Origin: Clarireedia homoeocarpa
Taxonomy: Eukaryota > Ascomycota > Leotiomycetes > Helotiales > Rutstroemiaceae
Reading direction: 5' to 3'
NCBI GenBank assembly: GCA_001465935.1
Contig: LNKV01000065.1
Location: forward strand, 32,596-96,595
Length of the DNA stretch: 64,000 nucleotides
Positions 1 through 12,043 of the stretch are shown in pieces (position 1 is the first letter of the stretch; each line of letters opens with the position of its first letter). The notes under the pieces were generated by a model. It saw only the letters and a list, made by a program, of their open reading frames with translations, ran no database searches and was not told where the DNA came from. Both the position numbers and the translations under genes were made by a program.

Positions 1-2643
1 ACGAAGGCGAGCTTCTACAAGACTTCATTTGGCAATGCCAAAAAATTGAAGGTGGAAATGCAGCAGTACCCGGGGCTCCAGTTGATAAGGAGACCGCGCA
101 GCAACATGCTCAACATGCAAGGGAGGGTTTCAGAACACTTGGTCAACTCCTCATTACCAATGGGGAGTTCCGAAAGCTTTGTGAGTTTCTTCATGCGACG
201 AATTTTTAACAAACTTTGACTGACTCTTGACTGCAAGTAAACGATGCCGTGGTTTTGTTGCGTGATATCGCTGGGGATGCTGCCACCAACGTTGCTAACC
301 GGGTCAATCCTTCCGAGGATCAATTGAGCCAAATCGACCGGCCTGCAGCTGACAATACTTGGCATGAAACTCCTGACTTGTCTACTAGTAAATTTAAGGA
401 ACAGATAAAGTCATCTGTGCAGAGGAATAAGCCAGTGGACAGAAATGATCTTCAAGAGGCCGCTGGGAATGCTAGCGAGAATGCTCATCCAAGCGGCTCT
501 CGTGACCCAACCGACACGGCTAATTTGGCTGCTCGGGACCAGCAATATGGCACCAACTCAAATGTCGATGGCCAGGCCGGGGCTCAGGCAGCTGTTTCTA
601 CTCTCAGAGAACGTGCTTCTGAGAACATCCCCGAAGACACCAAGCAGCAAGTCCGCGAAACCAGAGACAAGACCAGGGAGAGGACTAAGAACTATGTTGA
701 CCAGAAGATGCCTCGCGAGCGTCGCGATCAACTCATCTACAGATTAAAGAAGATGGTGGTTGAGATTCAAGGTCACCAAGAGTGTAAGTCATCGCGTCGT
801 TTCCGGTCGTTTCTAGAGGAATGAAAAAATTGCTAATTTCATTACAAGACATGCGAGCCATCGACACCCTACTTGATTTGGCGAGCGAGTATGGAGGACA
901 TGTGCAAACCGTCGGACAACAAGGAACCGGTACCTTCAAGGATGCACACGCTGATAATGCTCTTAACAAGGCCGAGCGGGACATTATCACTCTTATAGAG
1001 CGATTTGCTAACAACACCTCTTCCGAAGATTTGGTTTCATCTATCAATGCTATCTACCAAGATGCGGACAGAGATCCAGAACTGAAGAACTGGTTCAAGG
1101 AAATGAACACCTTCATTCGAAAATGCTTGAAGGAGCAAGGTTACATCATGCAGGACTCTTCCACTGAGCACTGGAACAAGCTTTATGACAGAGGAAACTT
1201 CCTTCTTCGCGACCGCTACAGACCACACACTGACCGCATTGTCGATGAGTTCAGATTCATGGGCCAACAATTCGATGAGGATCCCATGAACAAGAGATTT
1301 GCCGAGGCCTGTCAGAAACTGTTCAATGATTTGGGCAACGATGAAAACGGCAAGCCAGCATTCAAGCCTCATTTGCTCAAGGATCTGAGCGAGGTCATCA
1401 TTCCCGCTGCGTTTGAGAACATTCGCTACATGCCAATTCCAAGACTCGAGTACAGAGATCCGGAAATGGAGTTTGTTATCGAAAACTTGGTTATCGAGAG
1501 TGACAATCTCATGCCCAACGTTTTCGAGGTTGCAAATGGTGAGCTTTCTTTCCCCGTACGTGTTGTGAGTGACGGCTAACCATTTTTTTTTTTTTAGATA
1601 ACTACTTCCGTTGGGGTCGCAAGGGAACCGCCAACAAGAACTCCCACTCAGTTCAAATCTCTGTTGCCGGAATGCAGATGGATCTAAAGGATGTCGCATA
1701 CTTCGTCAACCGAAAGTCGGGTGGAAAGTTCAAGGACACCGGTGTCCTTGATATCTTCCTTGGTGGCACCGGATTGAGCTTTAAGATGAAGCTGTCGACT
1801 GCCGAGAAGAAGGATAGGCAAAACTTGTTCAAGGTCGACAAAGTTGATGTTGATATCAAGAACTTCAAGCTCAAGATTAAGAAGTCCACACATAAGATTC
1901 TTTTGACAGTCGCCAAGAGCGTTTTGATCAAGAGTCTCCGACCAGCACTTCAAAAGGCTGTTGAGCAGGCCATCAAGCAGAAGTTTGAGGAGGCGGACAG
2001 ATTCGCATACAAGATCCAGACTGAGGCTGAGCGTGCCAAGCAAGAGGCATTGAAGAACCCAGAGAATGCTCCTAACCTCTACCGCAACTACGTCAACGCC
2101 GTCCGCGCTGAATTAATGAGAGGTCAAGAAAAGGCCCAACAAGCTCAACAATCGTTGCAAGAGAAGGAATTCAAGATGGCCGTTACCAAGGATGATTCTA
2201 TCTTCCCTGATGTTTCATTACCAGGCGGTATATCATCAAAGGCAACTGAATACAGACAGAGTGCTCTTTCTGGTGATGACTGGCACTCACCTGTCTTTGG
2301 TTTCGGTTCCGCCTCCCGTTCTACTGACATCCCATCTGTTGGAACAATTACGAAGAAGCCCCACTCGGTAACTCAAGGTGGTGTTAGAGGCCCGCAGAAT
2401 GTTGGCAACACCCACTCGGTGACCTCTCAGACCATTGGCGAACCGTCCGGAACAACTGGAAATGGTTCAGCAGGATTTGGTCAACATGTTGATCAAGCTT
2501 TCAACACCAACGCAACTGCTAATGGCGGTGCGAACGGTGCGTTGAACGGTGGTCTCAATGGAAAGACTGCCACTAATGGAAACTACACCAACGGAAACAC
2601 GACATTGGGTGCCAACAACCCAGTCCTCACCGGCAGAGTCTAG
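1..2643 (+). CDS. HAM1-like protein (DUF5923/DUF4449 type), 5' end outside window
   Basis: Four exons can be joined in frame: 1-180, 238-783, 849-1538 and 1598-2643 (TAG). All three introns are phase 1 with GT..AG ends; junction codons are Leu, Tyr and Asp. About 820 residues are visible and the start lies left of the window. Visible parts are a helical N-terminal stretch (RKLLNDAVVLLRDIAGDAAT), a Gln/Asn/Asp-rich linker, a central helical region (EYMRAIDTLLDLASEYGG), a beta-rich C-terminal domain (RKGTANKNSHSVQISVAGMQ onward), and a low-complexity Gly/Asn/Thr tail. The order matches fungal HAM1-like proteins (HAM1_N followed by HAM1_C), known to me from family membership only; the biochemical function is not established. 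The last intron carries a T run before its acceptor. Confidence 0.8.
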
Positions 2644-3556
2644 ATTCATAAAACACTAGAAATTTTCATACTCGTGCATTCTTTTTTCTGCGGGACGGAC
2701 GTGTTTCTTCCAAGATACCACTCGGCGATACCACTTGTATACTCCAGGTTTTTAGTTGACGAAAAAAATAATCTAACGTGGTGGCGGATGGGTAATATTT
2801 CATTTGTTCTTTTTGTTGCTAGTTTTCTTGTTGTCTTATCGTATCCGAGCTCTCTTCTTCTTTGGTTTTAATTTATTATACAGCTCTTCGATGAGTTGAG
2901 CGGAGATGAGCCTGGTGTCGTTGTGATACTATAGCAATGCATTTGGAGAAGGTTCATAAGGCGATGATAGGGTTTGGTCTGGGTGTATATTATACCAGAA
3001 AGCAAAAATTGGAGAGTGGAAGATGGTAATGATGAGATTGATGGAAATTCCTTGACCGCATTGTTGTTGGTGCAAAGGGTAGCAAACTCTTTTCTTTTTC
3101 TTTTGTCTTTGTGTATGATCGGATCAGGACTTAGCATAGTAATGGCAGCAAAACTCCTAGCGATGACTTTGATGTTTGTGTGCGTGTGGTTTGTGAGAGT
3201 GATTGTGATTGTGAATATAATTGCGTGATGTGGTAGTGGACGTAATGCTGTTTCTATGCTGTGATAAATCCTTGTAAGGTTGAGACACACGAACAGTAAG
3301 AGTAAGTAGTATTGTACGAACTTAAGAACCTTTACGTCTTTTACATGCATCCAGGAAGCGGCATCGAATTTGTAGTCAAAGAATAAGGATTACTCGTCGT
3401 CGATATTGATATAGGGTTTTGCTAAACGACCGACCTATTTCACATGGAGATAAGAGCTGTAACTACCGGACCCGGACTTTACAGCTCTTATCGCCGAACA
3501 CACCCCCGCGGATTGCGATTGGAGCTTACCCCACCTTTTCGTCATGGAGAGTGCAG
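2644..3556. other. Intergenic, no gene seen
   Basis: This holds the 3' untranslated region of the HAM1-like gene and the upstream region of the glyoxalase II fragment. Short open frames occur on both strands but look like noise: biased Ile/Thr/Ser composition, no recognisable domain and no splice pattern. Confidence 0.5.
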
Positions 3557-4145
3557 ATGCTTAGAAGGAAGTTACTTGGAGGAACTGTTTCTTCGTATCG
3601 TATCATACGAGTATTGCATCCATATATTTTTCAAATCGCATCGCAAATGCGTTTGATTCCTTCTTCTTCTTCTTTGTTGGTTTCTTCTACTGCTACTACC
3701 GCGACTGCGACTGCTGGTGCTAGGTTATATACACGGAGTGTACGTTTTATTTTCTTTCTTGCTTGCTTGCTTTCTTTCTTTCTTTTCTAATTGGCTTCCC
3801 CGCTTTGCGGGTGGGGGAACGTGGTTGAGATTGAGATTGAGATTGAGATTGAGATTGGGGGATTGTGTGCTGATTTCATGGGTTTGGTTTCTTGTAGGGA
3901 TTCGCATCGGGATTGGGATTGTATAGGTTTGCATCTGCATCGACGACGACACGGGTTGCGCGAGAGAGGTTACAGATACAGATACAGATACGGGCGAGGG
4001 CAAGCGCAAGGGCAGGAGAACAGAGGAGAAATATGCATGTTCAGTCGATTCCGATGTGGGTGGGGAAGAGCGATAATTATGCGTATTTGGTGATGGATGA
4101 GAAGAGTAGGGAGGCGGTGGTGGTGGATCCGGCGAATCCTGAGGA
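3557..4145 (+). pseudogene. Hydroxyacylglutathione hydrolase (glyoxalase II), 5' fragment only
   Basis: Two exons join in phase 0: 3557-3739 and 3898-4145. The first encodes a Ser/Thr/Arg-rich mitochondrial-type presequence. The second contains MHVQSIPMWVGKSDNYAYLV followed by DEKSREAVVVDPANPEE, the beginning of a glyoxalase II metallo-beta-lactamase domain, which hydrolyses S-lactoylglutathione. A GTGAGT donor follows at 4146, then pyrimidines and 43 consecutive T. Beyond it no continuation is found: the THxHxDH metal-binding motif and all later parts are missing as far as the next gene. ATG 3647 is an alternative start, and ATG 4033 could give a cytosolic form in an intact gene. The fragment cannot be catalytic. 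It is either a real truncation or an assembly misjoin at the homopolymer. Confidence 0.7.
3825..3858. repeat. Hexanucleotide repeat (ATTGAG)n
   Basis: About five to six GATTGA units lie in the intron between the two glyoxalase II exons; a related (CAGATA)n run follows in the second exon and encodes QIQIQIR. Confidence 0.85.
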
Positions 4146-4174
4146 GTGAGTTGGGTTTTTCTTTCTTTTTCTTT

Positions 4175-4176
<2 letters not shown>

Positions 4177-4219
<43 letters not shown>
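4177..4219. repeat. Poly(T) run of 43
   Basis: Uninterrupted T run within what should be the second intron of the glyoxalase II gene. It is the exact point at which the coding sequence is lost. Confidence 0.95.
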
Positions 4220-4220
<1 letters not shown>

Positions 4221-6076
4221 GCAAGCTGCAGATGAGCTGTGGATTATCTTGCGCCAAGAACAGCTCTAAACAACGAGAAAACATTCCTAGACTGCGAACA
4301 CATCGTCATAGCTCACAGTGTTCTTCCCAAGCAGCAGTGCATGATCGTCAATCTGACACATCCTACAAGATATCTAATACGGGTCCGTGCAAATAGTTCT
4401 ATCATGTAAGATTGACAGCTGCATCTGCCAAACACCATACAACGTCAGCACTTTATGTTCTCGAGATCTAGCATAAGCCTTCTTTGTAGACAGGACCCGG
4501 ACAATGTTTTGTGGCAGATGTTTGTTTGTGCCAAGAAGTGTGCCGTAAACGGCCGCATACATTTGCTTTTTCCACGTTTCGGTGGTGTGCTTCGGCCGGC
4601 TGAATCGGGTGCCTGGTTATAATTGGAGTTATATGATCGGACCGTTGTGGTGGGATTGCTTTTTCCGTAAATTGGTGGGGTGATCTGATATCGCCAGAAC
4701 GTTGTATATGAATAGTAAACTAGGTTGCGCCCAAGGAGAGCTGCAATAGTGATATGATTACCAAGGAGCGACTACTGTATTTTTTGGTTGCTGCTCCCAT
4801 TTCGCCCCAACACCAACATCACGAGCAGCTTGTAGCTGGCTGGGTAACGTTGGCGATTTCCGGAAAAATCTAGGTGTGCCTGACCCCTTTTACCATATGC
4901 AGGTCAGTCACTTGGGATGAAATTCGCAAGCATGTAGTGATTTGGATCTAGACTGATGCATCATGTACTTTGCTGCATCCTTGATTGATGGTCTGGTTAT
5001 TTGCTTTTTGGGATTGTTGCATCTGAATTATTGGCATTTTCCATATCTTGTGCATTCATATCATATCTACCAACACCCTTTGAGCTGAATCTAGGTAGGT
5101 CGGTCGATCGTGCGCCATCCCGTCGTTGAGCACAATGCTATCTATGTGCTTGTTGTCGATCCTCTCGCTCAGATAGATAACCTTCCGTGCCATTTGCCAA
5201 CAGCATTTGCATTTCCAAAATATTAGGTTGCATTCACAACCCGGGGGAGAACTTTCCGAGTCCGTAGTGCAACACATCTTTTCGGGATTTAGTATAAGCC
5301 CGCATCTAGTGTTTTGCCCCCCTCGTGTCTCATTGGTCAATGACTTACATCGCCTACTGGAACAAGTAGATGCCCCTCTATCTGTTTCTTGCTTCCTCTC
5401 CCAGGAACCGTCCTTTCACCCGCGGACCATTCTTTCCCCCCCAGCGATTACTAGGAAAGCGCCTATCATATGCGTATCCAGACGCACATTCCAAAAAAAG
5501 CTTAATAGAGCACGGTACATCGATTAGCCTCACCCAAACCATACTGAGACGTGCATTTACTATCGATCTAGCAATTTGCCTTGCACGCTCGGATAGTCCC
5601 GAACCTTCTATGATCTGACCTATCAATCAGGCTGAGCTATACATACGTCCGTTTTAAGACTCCGCTACTGAGACCCGCGATGTTTGGAACAGCTGTGGCG
5701 TCAGTGTTGACATGGATATCTATCACTTTGGCTGATCGGAAGCCTTGTTGGGTTAAATATTGAGGTAGTGACCCCCGAGGACATACAGCATGCGGAGAAG
5801 TGTTTTTTTTTTTGGCGTTGAGCACCGCAGTCTGGAACTTTGAAATCTTTCTCGAGTTGGATCGACTAGCAATACAATGGCTTGTTGATTGCATTTTTGC
5901 TCGTTTCTTGCTTGTTCCTTTTTTGTTTTCCTACGCACATCCAATTTTCAGCCAGAGTTCGGGCTCTGTCCGTTCTACTCGTATAGTTCTCTTCCCGTGT
6001 CTTTTCGTCTGTTACATATACAAATCGCATGCCTTCTTGGTCTTTGCGAGTGAGGCTGAATGAAATATAGAAGATA
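4220..6076. other. Gene-free stretch right of the glyoxalase II break
   Basis: No recognisable gene. Two stretches stay open with protein-like composition. One is on + at about 4260-4400, containing NEKTFLDCEHIVIAHSVLPK. The other is on - at 4374-4562, containing MYAAVYGTLLGTNKHLPQ. They overlap at their ends, neither has a convincing start and splice structure, and I recognise neither. The last few hundred bases are pyrimidine-rich and probably form the leader of the gene at 6077. Confidence 0.4.
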
Positions 6077-7675
6077 ATGCGACTTCCATCGCCCGAAGTG
6101 ATCGCTTCTTGGCCCCCGCCAAACTACATCAACCCGGAAAGACGCGGCAATGCAGTGATAATCGTGGTTGCGGTTTTCTTCCCAGTGGCCCTGTTTACCC
6201 TGCTCACTCGCATATACACACGAATTCGAATATCCAAGAGTTTTGGACTCGATGACTGGCTCATTGTCGCTGCTATGGTACTTCATGCACCAATCCTTCC
6301 TTTGCAATGTGGTCGAGAATGAATGGTTGAACTGATGTTTGGAAACTAGGTCCCCGCGACGGGCTTCGCGGTGGCGGCACTTCTGGCGGAAACGACGTTG
6401 GGATGGGATAGACACATTTGGGATGTGCCATTTACACGGATCACGTCCGGTCTACAATTCGTCATGATCACGCAGATCATATTTTGCCTAGCGCAAACCC
6501 TCACAAAGTGCTCTATGCTGGCGTTGATATATCGCATCTTGTCAAATGGTAAACGATTCAAAAGAGCCACCATTGCAGCCACGGTCATAATCACCGGCCA
6601 AGGCCTAATATTTATTATCGTCGTGATATTTCAATGCCGGTAAGCCAACTCAAGCTCAGGCTCATCTCTCTACTCTTCGTCTCCCCATATATGAGAAATA
6701 ACAGCTAATCGAACAACCAGACCACTATCTCATTACTGGCTCCTCACGTTCCAACCCCAACCCGAATGCATCAACCAAGTCGTGCACCTTGCCTTCGCAG
6801 GCAGCTTCAACACCCTCACCGACTTCGTTGTCGTCATCTTTCCCGTTCCCACCGTGCTCAAGCTCCAAATCCCTCGCCGCCAGCGCCTCATCGTTGTTCT
6901 CCTCTTCGCCACCGGCCTTCTAGTCTGTGTCGCTGGTGCTGTACGCACCTACTACACCTACATCGAGACCACCGATCCAGACTCGACATGGAATACTTAC
7001 TGGGTATGGGTCACCAGCTGCATTGAGCTCTACGTTGGAATAGTAAGCACATTCCATTTCATTTCATTCCACTCCTCTCTCGAAAATGTTTTCCATATAC
7101 ACCCAACCCAGCCAATACCAATAACCAAACAAAAAGATCGGCGCATCCATTCCCGCGACCAAACCCTTCTTCAAACGCTACCTTCCGCGTCTCCTCGACT
7201 CTACTTTCATCTCTTCCCGCAGTAACGCCCACTATATCATCTCCTCCGCAGACAAAGGCCCCTTCTCTATCTCCGTAACCAACACAAGCGGATCCCGGTC
7301 GCGACCACCGTCGCACATGGACATTGAGCTCGGGACAATCAAGTCACCCACGCAAGTAGCCGCGCGGAGAATGTCGAGAAACCTTGATGCGATTGAAGAG
7401 GTGCGTGGGAGCGATAGTAGTATTTCGATGTTCCTGGGAGGCGCAAGTGGTGTGGGTGGTGACCGTGGGGAAGAAATAAATGGTGCGACGAGGGGTCCGA
7501 GAAGTGATGGGATGATTGATATGAGAAGTGGAGGGTCGAAGGAAGATTTAATTGGGGAGATGGATATTGCGGTCAGTTTACCAATCGCACCTTTTCATTC
7601 ACTGGTACTGGTTATGCTAACGAGGTGTAGACTCTGTCAGAATTCTCGCGTCCTAGTATGATTCCTCGGCGATAA
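6077..7675 (+). CDS. Fungal rhodopsin-domain (SAT4/PTH11-like) integral membrane protein
   Basis: Five exons give a 430-residue protein: 6077-6277, 6350-6639, 6721-7042, 7137-7571 and 7631-7675. The N-terminus leads into a first helix (AVIIVVAVFFPVALFTLLTR), then the hallmark TRIYTRIRISKSFGLDDWLI, in which GLDDWLI is typical of the family. Further helices, the conserved FxCRPLSHYW after helix 4 and FNTLTDFVVVIFPVPTVLKL follow, making a seven-helix topology with a long cytosolic Ser/Gly/Arg-rich tail after about residue 290. There is no cysteine-rich CFEM domain at the front. Proteins of this large family sit in the plasma membrane and are discussed as PTH11-like receptors, but ligands are mostly unknown. 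A second member lies at 32438. Confidence 0.85.
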
Positions 7676-10600
7676 ATGTAGGTATTTGCAAGTGTAATCC
7701 TTTAGCGTTAGATGAAAAGATGTACGAGTCTGAGAAAGGGAAGAAGATACCATTGATCGGCCGCCGGCGTGATTAAATTCCGTTTTCCGTTTTGCAGCAT
7801 AGTGGAACAGATTTGAAACCCATCACATGTCTATCTCACAGATTTCCTTGATGGACCACCAACGAACATGCTTAAGAGACTTCTCTGGAGGTGAAGTGAG
7901 TTTATCACGAAGAACCTAACGCATGTTCTTCAAATGCGTAGAGGAACATAGTAGGAGCAGGCAGACAGCGTCAAGAAACCTCCTTGGTTTACCAACGGCT
8001 GTAATTATGCGGTTCCCTTCTGTAATCTTGTCAAAAATGAATTGCCCAACCTCCCCGACCGTAATGTATATCAAAGACGCAGCTCTGCAGATAGAGCAGT
8101 TCCATAGCTATGCAGGCATGCATTCACACGTGGAAGAACACGAGCGAGGGCAGACATCTGTCAGTGCCACGGAATTCCAAGCAAGTATCATCCTGAAGAG
8201 CAGATTCTGAACCATTCATACTCAATCAACTGCCCAATATACATGGCCGAAATTTCTTTCCAATGCGTGGGAACGTGTATTTTCGGAGATACTCTTCTCG
8301 TAATCCGAAAATTTGCTGAGATGCGAATATCATGGAACACAAGTCGCGTCATCTAGGCTGATAAATGGATCATGTTTGAGTATCAAACATCGGCCCCACA
8401 GAGATATCGAATACTTGAATTGCTCCCGCATCGTCCAGATCCGCACGCCCAAAGTCTTTCCTTAGGAGAGCCTTCATGATCGGCGGGCTTACAGTCACCA
8501 GAGGAAAGCCTCATAGATAACGGACGGGCAATTGGTCCAATACTAGAGCCAGCTTTGAGGCGATGGTGTGTAGCGCAGAAAATATTGTGTGGTACGTGAA
8601 TACAGGTTCTCTCGCATATTACTACGCTGGTAGAATGATATAGTTAGAAAATCTTGTCCCTCGTCCTACTTATATCGTATGGTATTGGAACAGATGTTCC
8701 AAAACAGCCCCATCAAGATATGGCTACAAGACCATATCTTCCCCTGTGGCTATAGTTTTCGCTGCTTGAGACGATCAGTTTTGAGCATCAAGATGATTTA
8801 GAAATTAGACCTTGAAAGATCTAGTGTGTTCCTCCGATCTGGTCTCGAAAATGAGAGGATTCGAAATCTGATATAAATCGCCGAGATTGAGGTAAGTTCT
8901 GATATATGCAAGGAGAAGTAGTACAGCTCTCGAAGGAATACAGATAGAAACGTTGCTTTTTATCGCCACTCACGTAATGATGATGCTTGGACAGTAGGGA
9001 AGTAAAAGTGGAGTGGCGCAAGCATATGTCAACGAAAGTATTTGTGTAGAATAGTCGAATGAATGACATGATGAGAATATATGCAATGGGATGTAAAATG
9101 AATTCGTAGTATTTGTCAGAATAAACATATTTCAAGCAGTAGGACAAGCAGGTTTCGGAGGAGGAAACGATGACGATCTAAGGCTTTGCAGTAGACATCG
9201 TGAGACATTTTTTCCGGACAATCACCAAATCTCACGCTAGAGATATGATTACTGATACACTAGAAGCAGTTTCGAAGGACACATATAGTGCACAAAGTTT
9301 GTCGGTCAAATGGTAACACTTAGCTTGTGCTATTTGAGGAGCGATGGGAAGCATGGCCGCAGGATAGAAATAGATTATAGCAAAGACAAAATCGTGTGGA
9401 ATGTGATCGATGAACGTGTATTCATTTTTCAGAATGTTCACCTAGATCGTTCGTTCCTGTATAAGGCAGAAACTGCGTCCAGAGAAGAATGTATGTTTTT
9501 CGTCTGAGGCAGGACGATGATGGACAGCGAGGTAATAGAGCCATAACAGGGGCGTACAATAACTTGTTGCAATCCTTCAAAGTATAAATTCACAGTGGTA
9601 CAATATATCTGGCCTTCGTCAAGGCTTAAACGGCGCGTACAGGGTGGAGCAGCATTTGCTTTTCATATGAAGTTATGATCTCGCATAATTATTCACCACT
9701 AGGAAATGAGAATTGAGTTGACCTAATATCAGGCACCACAAAAAAAAAAACAGATACGCGGGGACAGACATCTTGACACTGATGATTGCTCACACTGGTG
9801 GAAAGAAAAAATGCTTAAATGCAAAATTGAATGTTCTCGTTGAGTCGGTAATTGCTGCTTGGCATAGACAGCATTTTGAAGCCTGAGGCTCAGTCAGGGT
9901 AATGCAAAAACTGAAACCAGATTTGAAGTATCTTCTCATAACATGGGCTAGTTTGACTCGACAGTAGATCCATGTTCAAGGATCTGCGGCAAAGACGGTG
10001 ACACCGATATGTGATGGAAGCAGAATCGAGTCGGTAAGCTACAGCATTCCCAGATTCTTGGGTTTTGTGCGAGGAGAAGCTCTATACCGCACATGCAGTG
10101 ACCCAAATGAGTTTCGGAAGCGGTGCTCGAAGGGGAACTCATATTTTCCAGGGTGCGAAGCTCGCAACAAGGCGAGCAGAGAAGAGTTCTCGCGGAGACC
10201 TCAATGGGGATGATGATGTAGCGAGCTGGAGATAATCTGATCGATAATTCCAGCATGAGGATGTGGATATTCTTGCAGGACTGTTGATGAAACAATTAGT
10301 ATCGCCAAACTTAAGGATGGGGACAGTGTGCTACCTTTAAGTTATCCGATCCGAGCCCAGAGAGGACAGCAGTGCAATCGGTCGAGTAACTCAGAGCCTC
10401 AACCGCGTCCTTGAGTAATACTGATATACACTGATTGCAGTAGGCTGAGTTTATGCGTATGTCGAACCTTAGTGATGGATACAATGAGCAGATAGGCTAG
10501 ACTCACTGCGCCTTGTTCAGGTTGGCTTGGCTCCCAGGGTGAGAGCATAAAGTTCACCAGGTCATGAATGAGAATTGCCCATCCTGGTTAATCCGACCTT

Positions 10601-12043
10601 GCCCGCGTGTATGAGATGTGGTGCTGCAATGGCATACCCAGTGTATGAGACGAGTGATTGATAGCCGCCCCCTATGCAGCATATGCGACCCACCTCCCTC
10701 CCCGCGTCTCTTGCTTCTTGTCTCCGCATTCACAACCCTTTGATCTAGCTGTATCCAGCCGCGGTGGAATGGCGTGTTGATACGCATTCATTGAAGAGGG
10801 GTTCGTATCATCCCTTGAAAGGTTATTACCCAGGACAGCAGACATGGATTGTTCCAAAAAGATAATGTCAGCATGAAGGATGAGCTTGTCCATCGAAACC
10901 TGGACTGTCCATGAACCAGTGCACCCTTGATGGACCACGGTTCACTGCGCTGTCGGCTGTAAGTATGGCAAAGTTCGTAATGCAGCGGATGTCAATACAA
11001 TACCACTGAGCCACAGCAGTAAATTCAAGGAGGTAAACAGGGGGAGAGGGAAGATGGGGCTGACGTGTGTAAATGCGGAGGAGGGAGTTTTTGGGTGCGA
11101 GTACGAGACGGAATACGAAGTAGATGCTTCGTGTCTGAAATAATCTGTAGAATTACCCATCTAGGCGAGGACTCGAGGACTGGAAGACTCGGGAACTCGA
11201 CAACTCGAGAATCGTCAATCGTCAATCAACAAGTACTTATTCCAAGAGTACACAGCTGGTACAGCAGGAGTACAAGTGCTCTACTAAATTCCGAAACTAC
11301 CAAGAAGGAAGGGAGAAAAGAAAAAGGAAAAGAAAATTGCTTGGATATCACCTTTCCACCAAATCTAGAACTCCACCAAATCGGCACCAAAATCGCGACC
11401 AAATCACTAGGGTATTTACAATTGACCAAGCGGATTGCATTTCCCCATCTCCGCCTCTTACGTCTAAGATGCAACCACCTGGACGTCTCGTTCGCATGCA
11501 TTTGTACTCGCCTCGCTCACTTTCCCATCTCGCCGTGCTCTCTTTTAATTCTCGCCATATTCATATCCTCCTGCATCTTTCGTCTCGCCCGATTTCCCGC
11601 ACATGAAGTATAAAGCGTGTGTACTTCCCTCGCCGATCACCCGCGTTTGAGAGAAAATACTATGAATCTCTATCATCACCCTGTTGACTCGGACGGTAAC
11701 TCCTTCACCATCACCGCCCACCTTCATTCAGGGTCCTCTACCCCTAGCTGAACAGGTTCACATTAGTCTGCATTGGAGCGCATCTTTCAGTACTACAGCT
11801 GCACCCTGGGCACGAGATATAACCCCCCTTCTTCTGGTTGTGCTGGTGGTTGTTCCTGCCGTGCTATCATAACTTTCCGGTGTTCTGCAACAGAGACTGT
11901 ATACTGATGGTATGGGTGATTTTCTTTTCTTCTTGCGCATGTTACTTTTACTTACAAAATGACGCTTCCCATTTCACATTTGTGACTTGCTTGTGCACGA
12001 ATTTCTGCTAACCGTGTCTTATCATCGTCCTTGAAGATAGGAA
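7676..12043. other. Gene-free stretch of 4.4 kb
   Basis: No gene, transposon domain, terminal repeat or tRNA was recognised. Open frames are short (at most 182 residues) and lack domains. Base composition is mixed rather than strongly AT-rich, so there is no sign of repeat-induced mutation. The right part (about 11300-12040) is rich in C/T tracts and looks like a promoter and long leader for the + strand gene at 12044. Confidence 0.5.

Noticed and set aside
4177..4219. T run as the poly(A) tail of a retrotransposon inserted on the - strand
   Set aside because: No reverse transcriptase or other element sequence and no target-site duplication seen to the right; kept only as one possible explanation of the break.
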